This document shows, one piece after another, positions 1 to 7,704 of a DNA stretch of 64,000 bases. The stretch's first letter is position 1. Every line of letters begins with the position of its first letter. The translations under genes and the position numbers were made by a program. This DNA is from Pseudomonas sp. GD04019. Lineage in GTDB: Bacteria > Pseudomonadota > Gammaproteobacteria > Pseudomonadales > Pseudomonadaceae. The notes below the pieces were generated by a model. It was not told the origin of the DNA. It saw only the letters and a program-made list of their open reading frames with translations, and did not search any database. The DNA lies in NCBI RefSeq assembly GCF_029837695.1, contig NZ_JAOEEA010000014.1, forward strand, positions 62,001 to 126,000. Reading direction: 5' to 3'.

Positions 1-698
1 CCCGCACCGGCACACCGGTGGACCGCACCCTGCACATCTCGCTGGAGGGCATGGAGGCGCTGCACGTCGACTGGCAGAACGGCATGCCGGCCCGCGGCAA
101 CGCCAAGGTCTCCGCCGAGCAGGCGCGCGGCATGCACCTGCAGCCCAAGGCGATCACCGCCGTGCTGTTGGGGCTGAAGAGCAAGGTCGCCACCTTCGCC
201 GTGCAGCGTCAGGTCAACGAATTCCGTGGCGAACCGCTGCTGGCGATCCTCCCCGGCGTGGCCCTGCAGGAGCTGTGGAGCCTGATGGGCACGGCGGAGA
301 AGGCGCTGTTCGTGGTCTCGCTGTTCGTCGTGCTGACCGGCCTGATCGGCATGCTCACCGCCATCCTCACCAGCCTCAACGAACGCCGCCGCGAGATGGC
401 CATCCTGCGTTCGGTGGGCGCGCGGCCCTGGCATATCGCCGGGCTGCTGGTGCTGGAGGCCCTGGTGCTGGCCGTGGCCGGCGCCGCGCTGGGCCTGGGC
501 CTGCTGTATGGCGGCATCGCCGCCAGCCAGGGTTGGGTGCAGGCGCAATACGGCCTGTACCTGCCGCTGGCGCTGCCCAGCGCCTATGAGTGGAGCCTGC
601 TCGGCGCTATTCTGGGCGCCGCCCTGCTGATGGGCGCCGTGCCGGCCTGGCGCGCCTACCGGCAGTCGCTGGCCGACGGCCTGTCCATTCGTCTATGA
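1..698 (+). CDS. ABC transporter permease, FtsX family (3' part only)
   Basis: The 5' end lies outside the window; the reading frame is open from base 3. About 231 residues are visible. They contain three hydrophobic segments (about bases 303-375, 435-525 and 592-650) and, after the first, the FtsX-type cytoplasmic motif ERRREMAILRSVGARP. This is the C-terminal part of an FtsX-like inner-membrane permease of the LolC/MacB type. It overlaps or abuts the DUF3299 gene, so the two are cotranscribed. This pair followed by oprG matches the order I recall for PA4065-PA4067 in P. aeruginosa, where the operon responds to zinc starvation. The substrate is unknown, and the Zur site, if there is one, lies upstream of the window. 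Confidence 0.85.
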   Translation, partial: RTGTPVDRTLHISLEGMEALHVDWQNGMPARGNAKVSAEQARGMHLQPKAITAVLLGLKSKVATFAVQRQVNEFRGEPLLAILPGVALQELWSLMGTAEKALFVVSLFVVLTGLIGMLTAILTSLNERRREMAILRSVGARPWHIAGLLVLEALVLAVAGAALGLGLLYGGIAASQGWVQAQYGLYLPLALPSAYEWSLLGAILGAALLMGAVPAWRAYRQSLADGLSIRL

Positions 699-706
699 GG
701 TTGCCC

Positions 707-1219
707 ATGCGTCATCTGTTGTTCGCCCTGCTGCTCGCCGTCGCCACTCCGTTGTGGGCAGCAGAGCCCCGCGAGCTGACCTGGAGCGAGCTGATTCCGG
801 AAGACGCACCGCCACAGGCGCCACAGCAGGCGCCGATGCACGACCTGTCGCAGCTGGCCGATGCCCTGGCCGCCGAGAGCGGCCCGGCGGCCCAGCAATC
901 GGCGCCGGACGCACCGGTGGTGCAGGCGCTGGACAACCAGCAGGTCAAGCTGCCCGGCTACATCGTGCCGCTGGACGTGACCGAAGAAGGCCGGGTGACG
1001 GAGTTCCTCTTCGTGCCCTATTTCGGCGCCTGCATCCACGTGCCGCCACCGCCATCCAACCAGATCGTGCATGTCACCAGCGAGCTGGGCGTGCAGATGG
1101 ACGCCCTGTACCAGCCCTTCTGGATCGAGGGGCCGCTCAAGGTCGAGGCCACCGACAGCGAGATGGGCAGCGCCGGCTACAAGATGACCGCGGAGAAGAT
1201 CTACGCCTACGAGATGTAG
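707..1219 (+). CDS. DUF3299 family exported protein
   Basis: 170 residues. A Sec signal peptide covers about residues 1-19 (cleavage after LWAA). A Pro/Gln/Ala-rich stretch (31-75) follows, then the conserved core with LPGYIVPLD (82-90) and FLFVPYFGACIHVPPPPSNQ (100-119), which includes Cys109 and His111. The family has no established activity. It is regularly encoded beside an FtsX-type ABC transporter, as here. I chose ATG 707 because GAGG at 697-700 sits 7 nt upstream; ATG 695, overlapping the permease stop, is the alternative. By synteny it is the PA4066-type gene of a putative zinc-starvation operon (inference). Confidence 0.85.
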   Translation: MRHLLFALLLAVATPLWAAEPRELTWSELIPEDAPPQAPQQAPMHDLSQLADALAAESGPAAQQSAPDAPVVQALDNQQVKLPGYIVPLDVTEEGRVTEFLFVPYFGACIHVPPPPSNQIVHVTSELGVQMDALYQPFWIEGPLKVEATDSEMGSAGYKMTAEKIYAYEM

Positions 1220-1337
1220 TGCGACAGGCCGTCGCACCCCGAGGTGCGCGGCCATTGAGCCAGATCAACAAGCGCCCGCGCGGGCTCCGTAGCATGACAG
1301 TCAGCCAATACGAACTGCTGACTCCCCGGAGCCCACC

Positions 1338-2024
1338 ATGCATAAATCCCTGTTCGCCACTTCCCTGCTGGCCCTCGCCCTGGCCGCCCCGCTGGCCCAG
1401 GCCCACCAGGCCGGCGACATCATCCTCCGTGCCGGCGCCGTCACCGTCGACCCGCACGAAAGCAGCAGCGACATCTGGGTCGGCGCGCTCGGCACCGACG
1501 TGGCCGGCACCAAGGCCACCCTGGACAGCGACACCCAGCTGGGCCTGAACTTCGCCTATATGGTCACCGACCACGTCGGCGTCGAACTGCTGGCTGCCAC
1601 CCCGTTCAGCCACGACGTCGGCGTCAAGGGCATGCCCGGCGCCTTCGCCGGCCTCAACGGCAAGCTCGGCGAGCTCAAGCACCTGCCGCCGACCCTGAGC
1701 GTGGTGTACTACCCGCTGGACACCGCCTCGGCCTTCCAGCCCTATGTCGGCGCCGGCATCAACTACACCTGGTTCTTCGACACCAAGCTGAGCAGCGAGG
1801 CCGAGGACAAGGGCTTCAGCGGCCTCGACCTGGACGACTCCTGGGGCCTAGCCGCCCAGGTGGGCATGGACTACATGCTGACCGACAACGTGATGGTCAA
1901 CGCCCAGGTGCGCTACATCGACATCGACACCCAGGGCAGCACCAGCTTCGGCGGCCGCGAGGTCGAGGTGGATGTGGACGTCGATCCGTTCGTGTACATG
2001 ATTGGTCTCGGCTACAAATTCTGA
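1338..2024 (+). CDS. oprG: OmpW-family outer membrane protein OprG
   Basis: 228 residues: signal peptide (about 1-22, ending AQAHQ), then a small beta-barrel with family signatures DSDTQLGLNFAYMVTDHVGV, LPPTLSVVYYPL, DSWGLAAQVGMDYML and the C-terminal aromatic end VYMIGLGYKF. OmpW/OprG proteins are eight-stranded outer-membrane channels for small hydrophobic molecules. In Pseudomonas, oprG expression follows iron availability and oxygen (family knowledge). It closely resembles P. aeruginosa OprG and sits in the same place, between the DUF3299 operon and an epimerase gene. A strong terminator follows at 2045-2072, so it is a single-gene unit. Confidence 0.93.
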   Translation: MHKSLFATSLLALALAAPLAQAHQAGDIILRAGAVTVDPHESSSDIWVGALGTDVAGTKATLDSDTQLGLNFAYMVTDHVGVELLAATPFSHDVGVKGMPGAFAGLNGKLGELKHLPPTLSVVYYPLDTASAFQPYVGAGINYTWFFDTKLSSEAEDKGFSGLDLDDSWGLAAQVGMDYMLTDNVMVNAQVRYIDIDTQGSTSFGGREVEVDVDVDPFVYMIGLGYKF

Positions 2025-2044
2025 GTCCTCGACTGGCACCAGCA

Positions 2045-2072
2045 AAAAAGCCCCGCATTCGCGGGGCTTTTT
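2045..2072 (+). terminator. Rho-independent terminator of oprG
   Basis: Stem AAAAAGCCCCGC / GCGGGGCTTTTT with loop ATTC, ending in a T run. It lies 20 nt after the oprG stop. The symmetric A/T flanks mean it could also act on minus-strand transcripts arriving from the epimerase gene. Confidence 0.9.
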
Positions 2073-2073
2073 C

Positions 2074-2126
2074 GTAGGGCGGGTGAAACCCGCGAGAGTA
2101 CATGGCGCGGGTTTCACCCGCCCTAC
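2074..2126. repeat. REP-like inverted repeat (GTAGGGCGGGTGAAACC family)
   Basis: A perfect 21-bp inverted repeat: the left arm at 2074-2094 begins GTAGGGCGGGTGAAACCCG, and the right arm at 2106-2126 is its reverse complement, with an 11-nt loop. It directly abuts the stop codon of the epimerase gene on the other strand. A diverged copy occurs at 14691-14750. Confidence 0.85.
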
Positions 2127-3056
2127 TCAGCGTCCGAGCAGCTGTGCCAGGCCTTCCGCCAGCGGCGTGGCCGGCGCCAGCTGATAACGCTGGCGCAGCA
2201 GGCTGTTGTCGGCCTTCGAATGACGGATATCGCCGGGGCGCGCCGCGCCATAAGTGACCTCGGGCAGGCTGCCGAGCACCTGGCGCACGGCGGCCAGCAG
2301 CTGATTGAGGCTGACCGACTGGTTGTGGCCGACGTTCACAGCCCCAGGCTCCACCGCATCTTGGTTCAGGGCCTGCACCAGCAGTGGCACCAGGTCGGCG
2401 ATGTAGAAGAAGTCGCGGGTCTGCTCACCATCGCCGAACACGCTGATCGGACTGCCGGCCAGGGCGCGCTCGGTAAAGATGCTGATCACCCCGGAATAGG
2501 GCGACGAGGGATCCTGGCGCGGGCCGAAGATATTGAAGAAGCGAAAGATCGCCGGCTCCAGGCCGTGCTGGCGACGGTAGAAATCCAGGTAGAACTCGCT
2601 GGCCAGCTTGTCCGCGGCATAGGGCGTGAGCGGCGCCTTGGGCGTGTCTTCGGCCACCGCCACGCCCTCGCCGTTGTTGCCGTACACGGCGGCGCTGGAG
2701 GCGAACACCACCCGGCGCACGCCGGCCTCGCGCATGGCCTCGCAGATATTCAGGGTGGCGACGAAGTTGCTCTGGTGAGTGCTCACCGGATCGTCCACCG
2801 AAGCCTGCACCGAGGCCACCGCGGCCAGGTGCGCCACCGCGCTGCAACCGGCCACGGCACGGCGCACCAGAGCGGCGTCGGCGGCATCGCCCTCGATCAG
2901 CTCCAGACGCGGATTGTCCAGGGCCAGGTTGCTGCGCTTGCCGGTGGACAGGTTGTCCAGCACACGCACCCGGTGGCCGGCGGCCAGCAGGGCGTCGCAG
3001 AGGTGGGAACCGATGAAGCCGGCGCCGCCGGTGACCAGGATCAGGGAATCGGACAT
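2127..3056 (-). CDS. NAD-dependent epimerase/dehydratase (UDP-glucose 4-epimerase type)
   Basis: 309 residues, extended SDR fold. TGGAGFIGSH (9-18) is the NAD-binding glycine motif. FASSAAVYG (118-126) carries the catalytic Ser, and Tyr146-x-x-x-Lys150 (YAADK) is the active-site pair. RFFNIFGPRQDPSSPYSGVI and DGEQTRDFFYIADL are sugar-nucleotide-binding signatures of the GalE/WbpP group. It likely epimerises or oxidises a UDP-sugar for surface polysaccharide; the exact sugar cannot be told. It is 18 nt downstream of a second SDR gene on the same strand, in the position of PA4068/PA4069 in P. aeruginosa. Confidence 0.88.
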   Translation of the reverse strand: MSDSLILVTGGAGFIGSHLCDALLAAGHRVRVLDNLSTGKRSNLALDNPRLELIEGDAADAALVRRAVAGCSAVAHLAAVASVQASVDDPVSTHQSNFVATLNICEAMREAGVRRVVFASSAAVYGNNGEGVAVAEDTPKAPLTPYAADKLASEFYLDFYRRQHGLEPAIFRFFNIFGPRQDPSSPYSGVISIFTERALAGSPISVFGDGEQTRDFFYIADLVPLLVQALNQDAVEPGAVNVGHNQSVSLNQLLAAVRQVLGSLPEVTYGAARPGDIRHSKADNSLLRQRYQLAPATPLAEGLAQLLGR

Positions 3057-3074
3057 GGGGTTCTCTAGGGCGCT

Positions 3075-3959
3075 TCAGGCGTGGCGATAGTAGCGGTCGA
3101 GCAGCGCCGGCAAGCCGGCGCGCCAGGCCCGCGGCTTGATGCCGAAGGTATGCAGGATCTTCTTGCAGGCCAGCACCGCGTGCTGCGGCTCGTCGGCGGC
3201 GTCGCTGCGGGCGGCGTGGGCCTGGGGGCCAACTTCCTGCACCTTGAGCGGGTGCAAGCCGCGCACCTCGCCGATCACTGCCTGGCCCAGGGCCAGCGGC
3301 GTGGTCGCCTCGTGGCCTCCGTAGTGATAGATGCCCCATAGCGGGCTCTGGCAGTCCAGCTGCTTGAGCACGGCGAGGATGACCCGCGCGGCGTCGTCGA
3401 CCAGGGTCGGGTTGCCACGGCGGTCGTCGGCCATGAACAGCTCCTGCTCAAGCTCGGCGCGGCGCAGGAAGCGGCCGAGCAGGCCCTCCGGACTATCGTC
3501 CAGCAGCCAGCCGAAGCGCAGCAGAACGTGGCGCGGGCAGGTGGCGCGCACGCACTGCTCGATACGCAGCAGGGCCTGGCCACGCAGGCCCAGGGGCACC
3601 GGTTCGTCCTTCTCGCTGTAGGCGGTGGCCCGCGAGCCGTCGAATACCCGGTAGCTGGAGGGCTGCAGCAGCAGGATGTTGTGGTGCTGACAGAGTTCGG
3701 CCAGACGCTCCATGGCCCGCTCCTGGGGCGCGAAGCGGCGCTCGTCGAAGCCCTCGGCCTGGAACCAGTCGAAGTAGTAGGCCAGGTTGATCAGCGCGTC
3801 GGGGCGGGTCTCGTCGAGCAACTGGGTGAGGCTGGCCCGGTCCCAGCCGCCTTCCGGCGGACGCGGGGCGAGGAAGCCGATGTCTTCCTCGGCACCCTGG
3901 CGCACCAGCGCCTGACCCAGGGCATTACCCCCTCCCAGCAACAACAGCCGCATTCGCAT
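3075..3959 (-). CDS. RmlD-like sugar nucleotide-binding SDR protein, YxxxK motif lost
   Basis: 294 residues. The N-terminal nucleotide-binding loop is GGGNALGQ (about 9-16), and PSSYRVFDG and the GIYHYGG segment match the RmlD/dTDP-4-dehydrorhamnose reductase family. Where RmlD proteins carry the catalytic YxxxK, this protein reads PLGLRGQALLRIE, with Leu at both expected positions, so ordinary reductase activity is doubtful. It is cotranscribed with the downstream epimerase gene (18-nt gap). It may bind a sugar nucleotide without reducing it (inference). Confidence 0.75.
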   Translation of the reverse strand: MRMRLLLLGGGNALGQALVRQGAEEDIGFLAPRPPEGGWDRASLTQLLDETRPDALINLAYYFDWFQAEGFDERRFAPQERAMERLAELCQHHNILLLQPSSYRVFDGSRATAYSEKDEPVPLGLRGQALLRIEQCVRATCPRHVLLRFGWLLDDSPEGLLGRFLRRAELEQELFMADDRRGNPTLVDDAARVILAVLKQLDCQSPLWGIYHYGGHEATTPLALGQAVIGEVRGLHPLKVQEVGPQAHAARSDAADEPQHAVLACKKILHTFGIKPRAWRAGLPALLDRYYRHA

Positions 3960-3991
3960 AGTTCAGAACAAGACCCGAAAGACCGACGAAG

Positions 3992-4017
3992 GCCCCGGCC
4001 GCCGTGGCGGCGGGGCG
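3992..4017 (-). terminator. Possible hairpin terminator downstream of the ceramidase gene
   Basis: GC-rich inverted repeat GCCCCGGCCGCC / GGCGGCGGGGC about 70 nt past the ceramidase stop. There is no clear T run, so it may be a Rho-dependent 3' structure or simply a stable hairpin. Confidence 0.4.
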
Positions 4018-4087
4018 AAAGTGGCCATTCTGCGGGTTTCGCGGCGGCTCGTCACTACCAGGGCCGGCGCAGCGGCCCGGTGGCGGA

Positions 4088-6088
4088 CTACTGCACGGTG
4101 AAACTGCGGCTGGCGCCGGAGAAAGCGCTGATCCGGCCGGTCACCGGCGCCTTGCTGTCGCCGTAATGCACCAGGCGATACTCGCCGGCCGGCGTACCGG
4201 CGGGAATGGTCCAGCGCACGGTGGCATGCGAGGTGCCCCAGAAGCCGTCCTTGCGCAGCCAGTGGTACTGGGTGCTCCAGTCGTTGTCGCGGGCCACCAC
4301 CTGCCAGGCGCCGTTGACCTTGCGCTGCACCTCGAGGAAGGTGCCCTCGGGGCGCAGGTTGTTGCGCGGGTGGCCGGTCCAGAACACCGCCTGGGCCGTG
4401 TCGCCGATGCGGTACTGGGCGTTGGCGTCCGTCACCACCTGACCGAAGCGCTTGCCCAGCGGCGGGTTGTCGTAGACCACCCCGGTGACGAAGTTGTGCT
4501 GGTCGTTGCGCAGGTCACGCGGCACCAGGGTGCTGATCACCGCCTGCTGGTCGCGCAGGGCCACGGCCATGTCGTGGAACACCTGCTGGTAGGCGGCCAG
4601 GGTCCAGCGGCCGAAGTGGGTGGAGCCACCCTCGTAGTGCTGCTTGTCGTACTCCTCGGCGGTGGTGACATAGCCGGAATAGGCGTTGGACAGTCCGGCC
4701 ACCACCAGCAGTTGGTCGTTGCCGAGCACCCCGCGCACCGTCTCGCGCAGGCGCCGGCCGGACATCACGGTGAACTCCCCGGGCACCGCCAGCAGGGCGA
4801 ACTGACCGATGCGCAGGATCGACGCCGGCAGCACCTCGGGGCTCCAGGGATAGGGCTTGAACGCGCTCTGCTGCAGGATGATCGGCTTGGGCGCCTGGCA
4901 GGCGATATCCGCCGCGGTCGGCGGGGTGATGGTCTGGGTGATCAGGTTGAGCAGCGGGTTGGTCTCCACCGTGCCCTCGTCGACATCCTCCAGGCCACGG
5001 CCGTCCTCGGTGCCGGCGGCGAAGGCGTAGCCCAGCGCGGCGTTGCAGGTCTGCCGCTCCTGGCCGCCACCGAACTGGGGACGCACGCGGATCTTGGAGA
5101 AGTCGTTGTACTGCTGGCGGAAGTCGACGGCGCCGGTCAGCTGCACAGTGGCGCCCTGGTACAGCGCCAGCGCCTTGTCGAACTGGCGGTCGCCGATGAT
5201 CTCGGTGTTGCGGAATTGGTCCTGGGTCGGCCCGGTACCGTCCAGGTTGAGATTGGGCGTGGTGTCGGCGTGGTTGCTCTGGGCGAAGGACGCGACGAAG
5301 TCCGGGTTGCCCTGGGCCTTGGCCAGCTCCTCGAAGCGCCATTCGGCGCGGCCCTTGTTGTCACTGGTGAGCAGGGTGTTGCTCTTGTTCATCGACACCG
5401 GATGCACGGCGAACCAGCTGATCATGCCGGCGTCGCGGTTGCCCTGGCGCAGGCGCAGCACCAGCATCTCCGGGTCGATCGAGCTGCCGTAGCGCGCCCG
5501 CTCCTCGGCCGGGTTGTTGTCGTAGGCGGCCTGCGAGCGGTTGATGCTGGCATTGCTCAGCTCGCCGCGATTGACCAGCACGTGGCCGGGACGCAGGTTG
5601 GCGTGGGCCTCGGCGATGGCCGCGACTATGCCGCCCACCTGGGCCTCGAAGTTCTCCTTGATGAAGCCGAGGATGGTCACGTTGTACAGCGCGTAGTGCG
5701 ACTGGCCGCCGGCCGCGCCGTGGGTATGAGTGGCGCTAAGCACCACGTTCTGCTCGGTGTAGCGCTCGCCGAAACGCTGGCGCAGGCGCTCGACCACCGC
5801 CTGGTTGACCGACTGGAACAGCGCACCGGCGTCGACGTTGACGAACACCACGGCGGGCCCGCCGTTGGGCTGGGCGATGATGTAGGCGCGGGCGTACTGA
5901 CGGTTGTGGATGCCGCTGCTTTTCTGCGCGGGGTCGGCATAGCCCATCATGCCGACCTCGGCGGCGGCGCCGGTGACATCGTACTTGCCGACGCCGATCA
6001 GGTAGTTGTCGCTGTAGGCCTGGACGGCCAGGGACAGGACGCTGCCCAGGAACGCGAGCAGCAGTGTGGCGATTCTCCTTGTTTTCAT
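4088..6088 (-). CDS. cerN: Neutral/alkaline ceramidase (secreted), Thr at the nucleophile position
   Basis: 666 residues, matching the roughly 670 of P. aeruginosa CerN. It has a signal peptide (1-24, ending VQA), then VGKYDVTG at the mature N terminus typical of the family, zinc-site region SATHTHGAAGG (118-128), WFAVHPVSM (225-233), and a C-terminal beta-sandwich domain (about 545-666). The enzyme hydrolyses the N-acyl bond of ceramide outside the cell. The active-site stretch, which I recall as NxGDVSPN with a Ser nucleophile, reads SNHADTTPNLNLDG (271-284) here, placing Thr277 where Ser is expected. It is a single gene; an inverted repeat lies upstream at 6256-6317. Confidence 0.88.
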   Translation of the reverse strand: MKTRRIATLLLAFLGSVLSLAVQAYSDNYLIGVGKYDVTGAAAEVGMMGYADPAQKSSGIHNRQYARAYIIAQPNGGPAVVFVNVDAGALFQSVNQAVVERLRQRFGERYTEQNVVLSATHTHGAAGGQSHYALYNVTILGFIKENFEAQVGGIVAAIAEAHANLRPGHVLVNRGELSNASINRSQAAYDNNPAEERARYGSSIDPEMLVLRLRQGNRDAGMISWFAVHPVSMNKSNTLLTSDNKGRAEWRFEELAKAQGNPDFVASFAQSNHADTTPNLNLDGTGPTQDQFRNTEIIGDRQFDKALALYQGATVQLTGAVDFRQQYNDFSKIRVRPQFGGGQERQTCNAALGYAFAAGTEDGRGLEDVDEGTVETNPLLNLITQTITPPTAADIACQAPKPIILQQSAFKPYPWSPEVLPASILRIGQFALLAVPGEFTVMSGRRLRETVRGVLGNDQLLVVAGLSNAYSGYVTTAEEYDKQHYEGGSTHFGRWTLAAYQQVFHDMAVALRDQQAVISTLVPRDLRNDQHNFVTGVVYDNPPLGKRFGQVVTDANAQYRIGDTAQAVFWTGHPRNNLRPEGTFLEVQRKVNGAWQVVARDNDWSTQYHWLRKDGFWGTSHATVRWTIPAGTPAGEYRLVHYGDSKAPVTGRISAFSGASRSFTVQ

Positions 6089-6255
6089 GTTTCAGCACCT
6101 CGAGCCAAAGGCTCTTGCATGAACTGCAATCGGTGGCTTGAACTCAGCCGGTGGGTTTCTCGGTCGTCCGGTTTTGCGGCGGCAAAGCTCCGCCCTGCGG
6201 CGAGGCCGCAAGCCCGAACCCCCAAGGTGGAAGTGCTGTAGCGACGGTGACTCTG

Positions 6256-6317
6256 GTAGGAGCGAGCTCTGCGCGAACGCTTCAGTGCATGACTTCGCGA
6301 GCAGAGCTCGCTCCTAC
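6256..6317. repeat. REP-like inverted repeat (GTAGGAGCGAGCTCTGC family)
   Basis: Perfect 17-bp arms GTAGGAGCGAGCTCTGC (6256-6272) and its complement (6301-6317), with shorter GCGAA/TTCGC pairing inside. It sits between the ceramidase start and the DUF1329 stop, both minus-strand genes. This is a widespread type of Pseudomonas intergenic repeat. Apart from it, the 246-nt gap 6089-6334 shows nothing else I can name. Confidence 0.8.
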
Positions 6318-6334
6318 AGGTCCCTTCGAGAACC

Positions 6335-7690
6335 TTACTGCGTACCCTTGCGGCGCAGACTGGCCGGGGTGAAGTAGTTTTCCGGCGGCGGCGTGAGGAG
6401 GAACTGGCGCGGCGCCTTCTCGTTGTTGCGCAGGCCGATCACCGTGTAGCTGCGGGCGATCAAGTCGTGGTAGACCAGGTTCACCGGGGTGATGTTGGGC
6501 ACCTCGTAGGCGTTCTTGCTGAACGCCAGGTTGACGTGCCACAGCTCGCCGCGGGCGTCGTAGTTCTCCACCATCAGGGCGTACCAGCTGTCCTCGTCGA
6601 GGTAGAAGCGGCGCTTGGCATGCACGTGGCGCTGGCCCTGGCGCAGGGTCGCCTCGACCACCCACACGCGGTGCATTTCCCAGCGGGTCAGGTCGCTGTT
6701 CAGGTGGCCCGGTTTGACCAGCTCATCCACCTTGCGCCCCGGCTTTTCCATGGCGTAGTTGTGGTAGGGCACCAGCAGGCTCTGCTTGCCGATCAGCTTC
6801 CAGTCGTAGCGATCGGTGGCGCCGTTGTACATGTCGGTGTCGTCGGCGTAGATACCGTCGATCGGCGTGTCGTAGGCCAGGGTCGGCGCGCGGCGCACGC
6901 GGCGCTGGCCGGGGTTGTAGATCCACGCCGAACGTGGCTCGGCGACCTGGTCGATGGTCTCGTGCACCAGCAGCGCACGGCCCACGTCGCGGGATGGCGG
7001 CAGCAGCTCGCTGGCGAAGAAGTACAGGATGTTGTCGAGGCTGCCGGCATCCTTCTTCGGGTTGTAGTAGTTGGACAGCAGCTGGATGCGCTCGCGCAGG
7101 ATCGAGTAGCTGCCGCTGGTGGTGACCTGGGCGGTCACCGACACCTCGTCCTGGTAGCGCCCCTGCCAGCGGGCGATGTGGTTCCAGATCGCCTCGCGAC
7201 CGTCCGCCGGAATCGGGAAGGGAATGCCGGCGTAGGCGTTGAGCAGGCCGTTGCCGCCGGCGGCCAGGGTCGCCTGCTCGGCATTGCGCCGGGTGTTGGC
7301 GATGATCTCACTGGGCGCCACGAGGCTGCGGTGGCTGGGATAGACCGGCAGCTTGAAGGTCTGCGGGTAGGTCTTGAGCAACGCCTTGACCCCGTCACTC
7401 AGGTTGGCCTCCTCGGCCGCCATGTTCTGCGCGTCGATGATCCGCAGCGGCTTCTCATCGGCATAGGGATCGACATGGAAGCTGCCCGGGCCGCCATAGC
7501 CGGCCGGCGCCTGCAGGCCAGCGCCCCACTCGGGAATGCCCTTGGCCGCATCGCCCTGGCGCTCGCCGCCGAAGGGGGTCAGCGCGCCGTCGAGTTGCGC
7601 CGCCTGCTCGGCACTCACCTTGGCCTGAGCCGCCAGGGGCAGCAGCAGACCGAGGGAGAGCAGGACGGAGGTAAATGCTGTTCTGGTCAT
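6335..7690 (-). CDS. DUF1329 family exported protein
   Basis: 451 residues with a Sec signal peptide (about 1-23, cleavage after AAQA). The start at 7690 is chosen because CAGGGA lies 7 nt upstream; an in-frame ATG at 7705 lacks a ribosome-binding site. The mature protein has the family pattern of a LolA/B-like beta fold, including RRVRRAPTLAYDTP and the C-terminal LLTPPPENYFTP. The gene directly follows the DUF1302 gene with overlapping signals. Such DUF1302/DUF1329 pairs recur beside lipid, sterol or aromatic catabolic genes and are thought to act in envelope traffic of hydrophobic compounds (family knowledge; the mechanism here is inference). Confidence 0.82.
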   Translation of the reverse strand: MTRTAFTSVLLSLGLLLPLAAQAKVSAEQAAQLDGALTPFGGERQGDAAKGIPEWGAGLQAPAGYGGPGSFHVDPYADEKPLRIIDAQNMAAEEANLSDGVKALLKTYPQTFKLPVYPSHRSLVAPSEIIANTRRNAEQATLAAGGNGLLNAYAGIPFPIPADGREAIWNHIARWQGRYQDEVSVTAQVTTSGSYSILRERIQLLSNYYNPKKDAGSLDNILYFFASELLPPSRDVGRALLVHETIDQVAEPRSAWIYNPGQRRVRRAPTLAYDTPIDGIYADDTDMYNGATDRYDWKLIGKQSLLVPYHNYAMEKPGRKVDELVKPGHLNSDLTRWEMHRVWVVEATLRQGQRHVHAKRRFYLDEDSWYALMVENYDARGELWHVNLAFSKNAYEVPNITPVNLVYHDLIARSYTVIGLRNNEKAPRQFLLTPPPENYFTPASLRRKGTQ

Positions 7691-7704
7691 GGTGATCCCT
7701 GCCA

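Noticed and set aside
4004..6241. Very long open frame (745 codons) antisense to the ceramidase gene
   Set aside because: It is a mirror of high-GC codon usage: no recognisable domain, no ribosome-binding site, and it covers a clearly conserved gene on the other strand. The same holds for the long plus-strand frames over 6467-9246, 25236-26915 and 32409-34901, and the long minus-strand frames over 12442-13968, 38074-40326 and 43884-46064.
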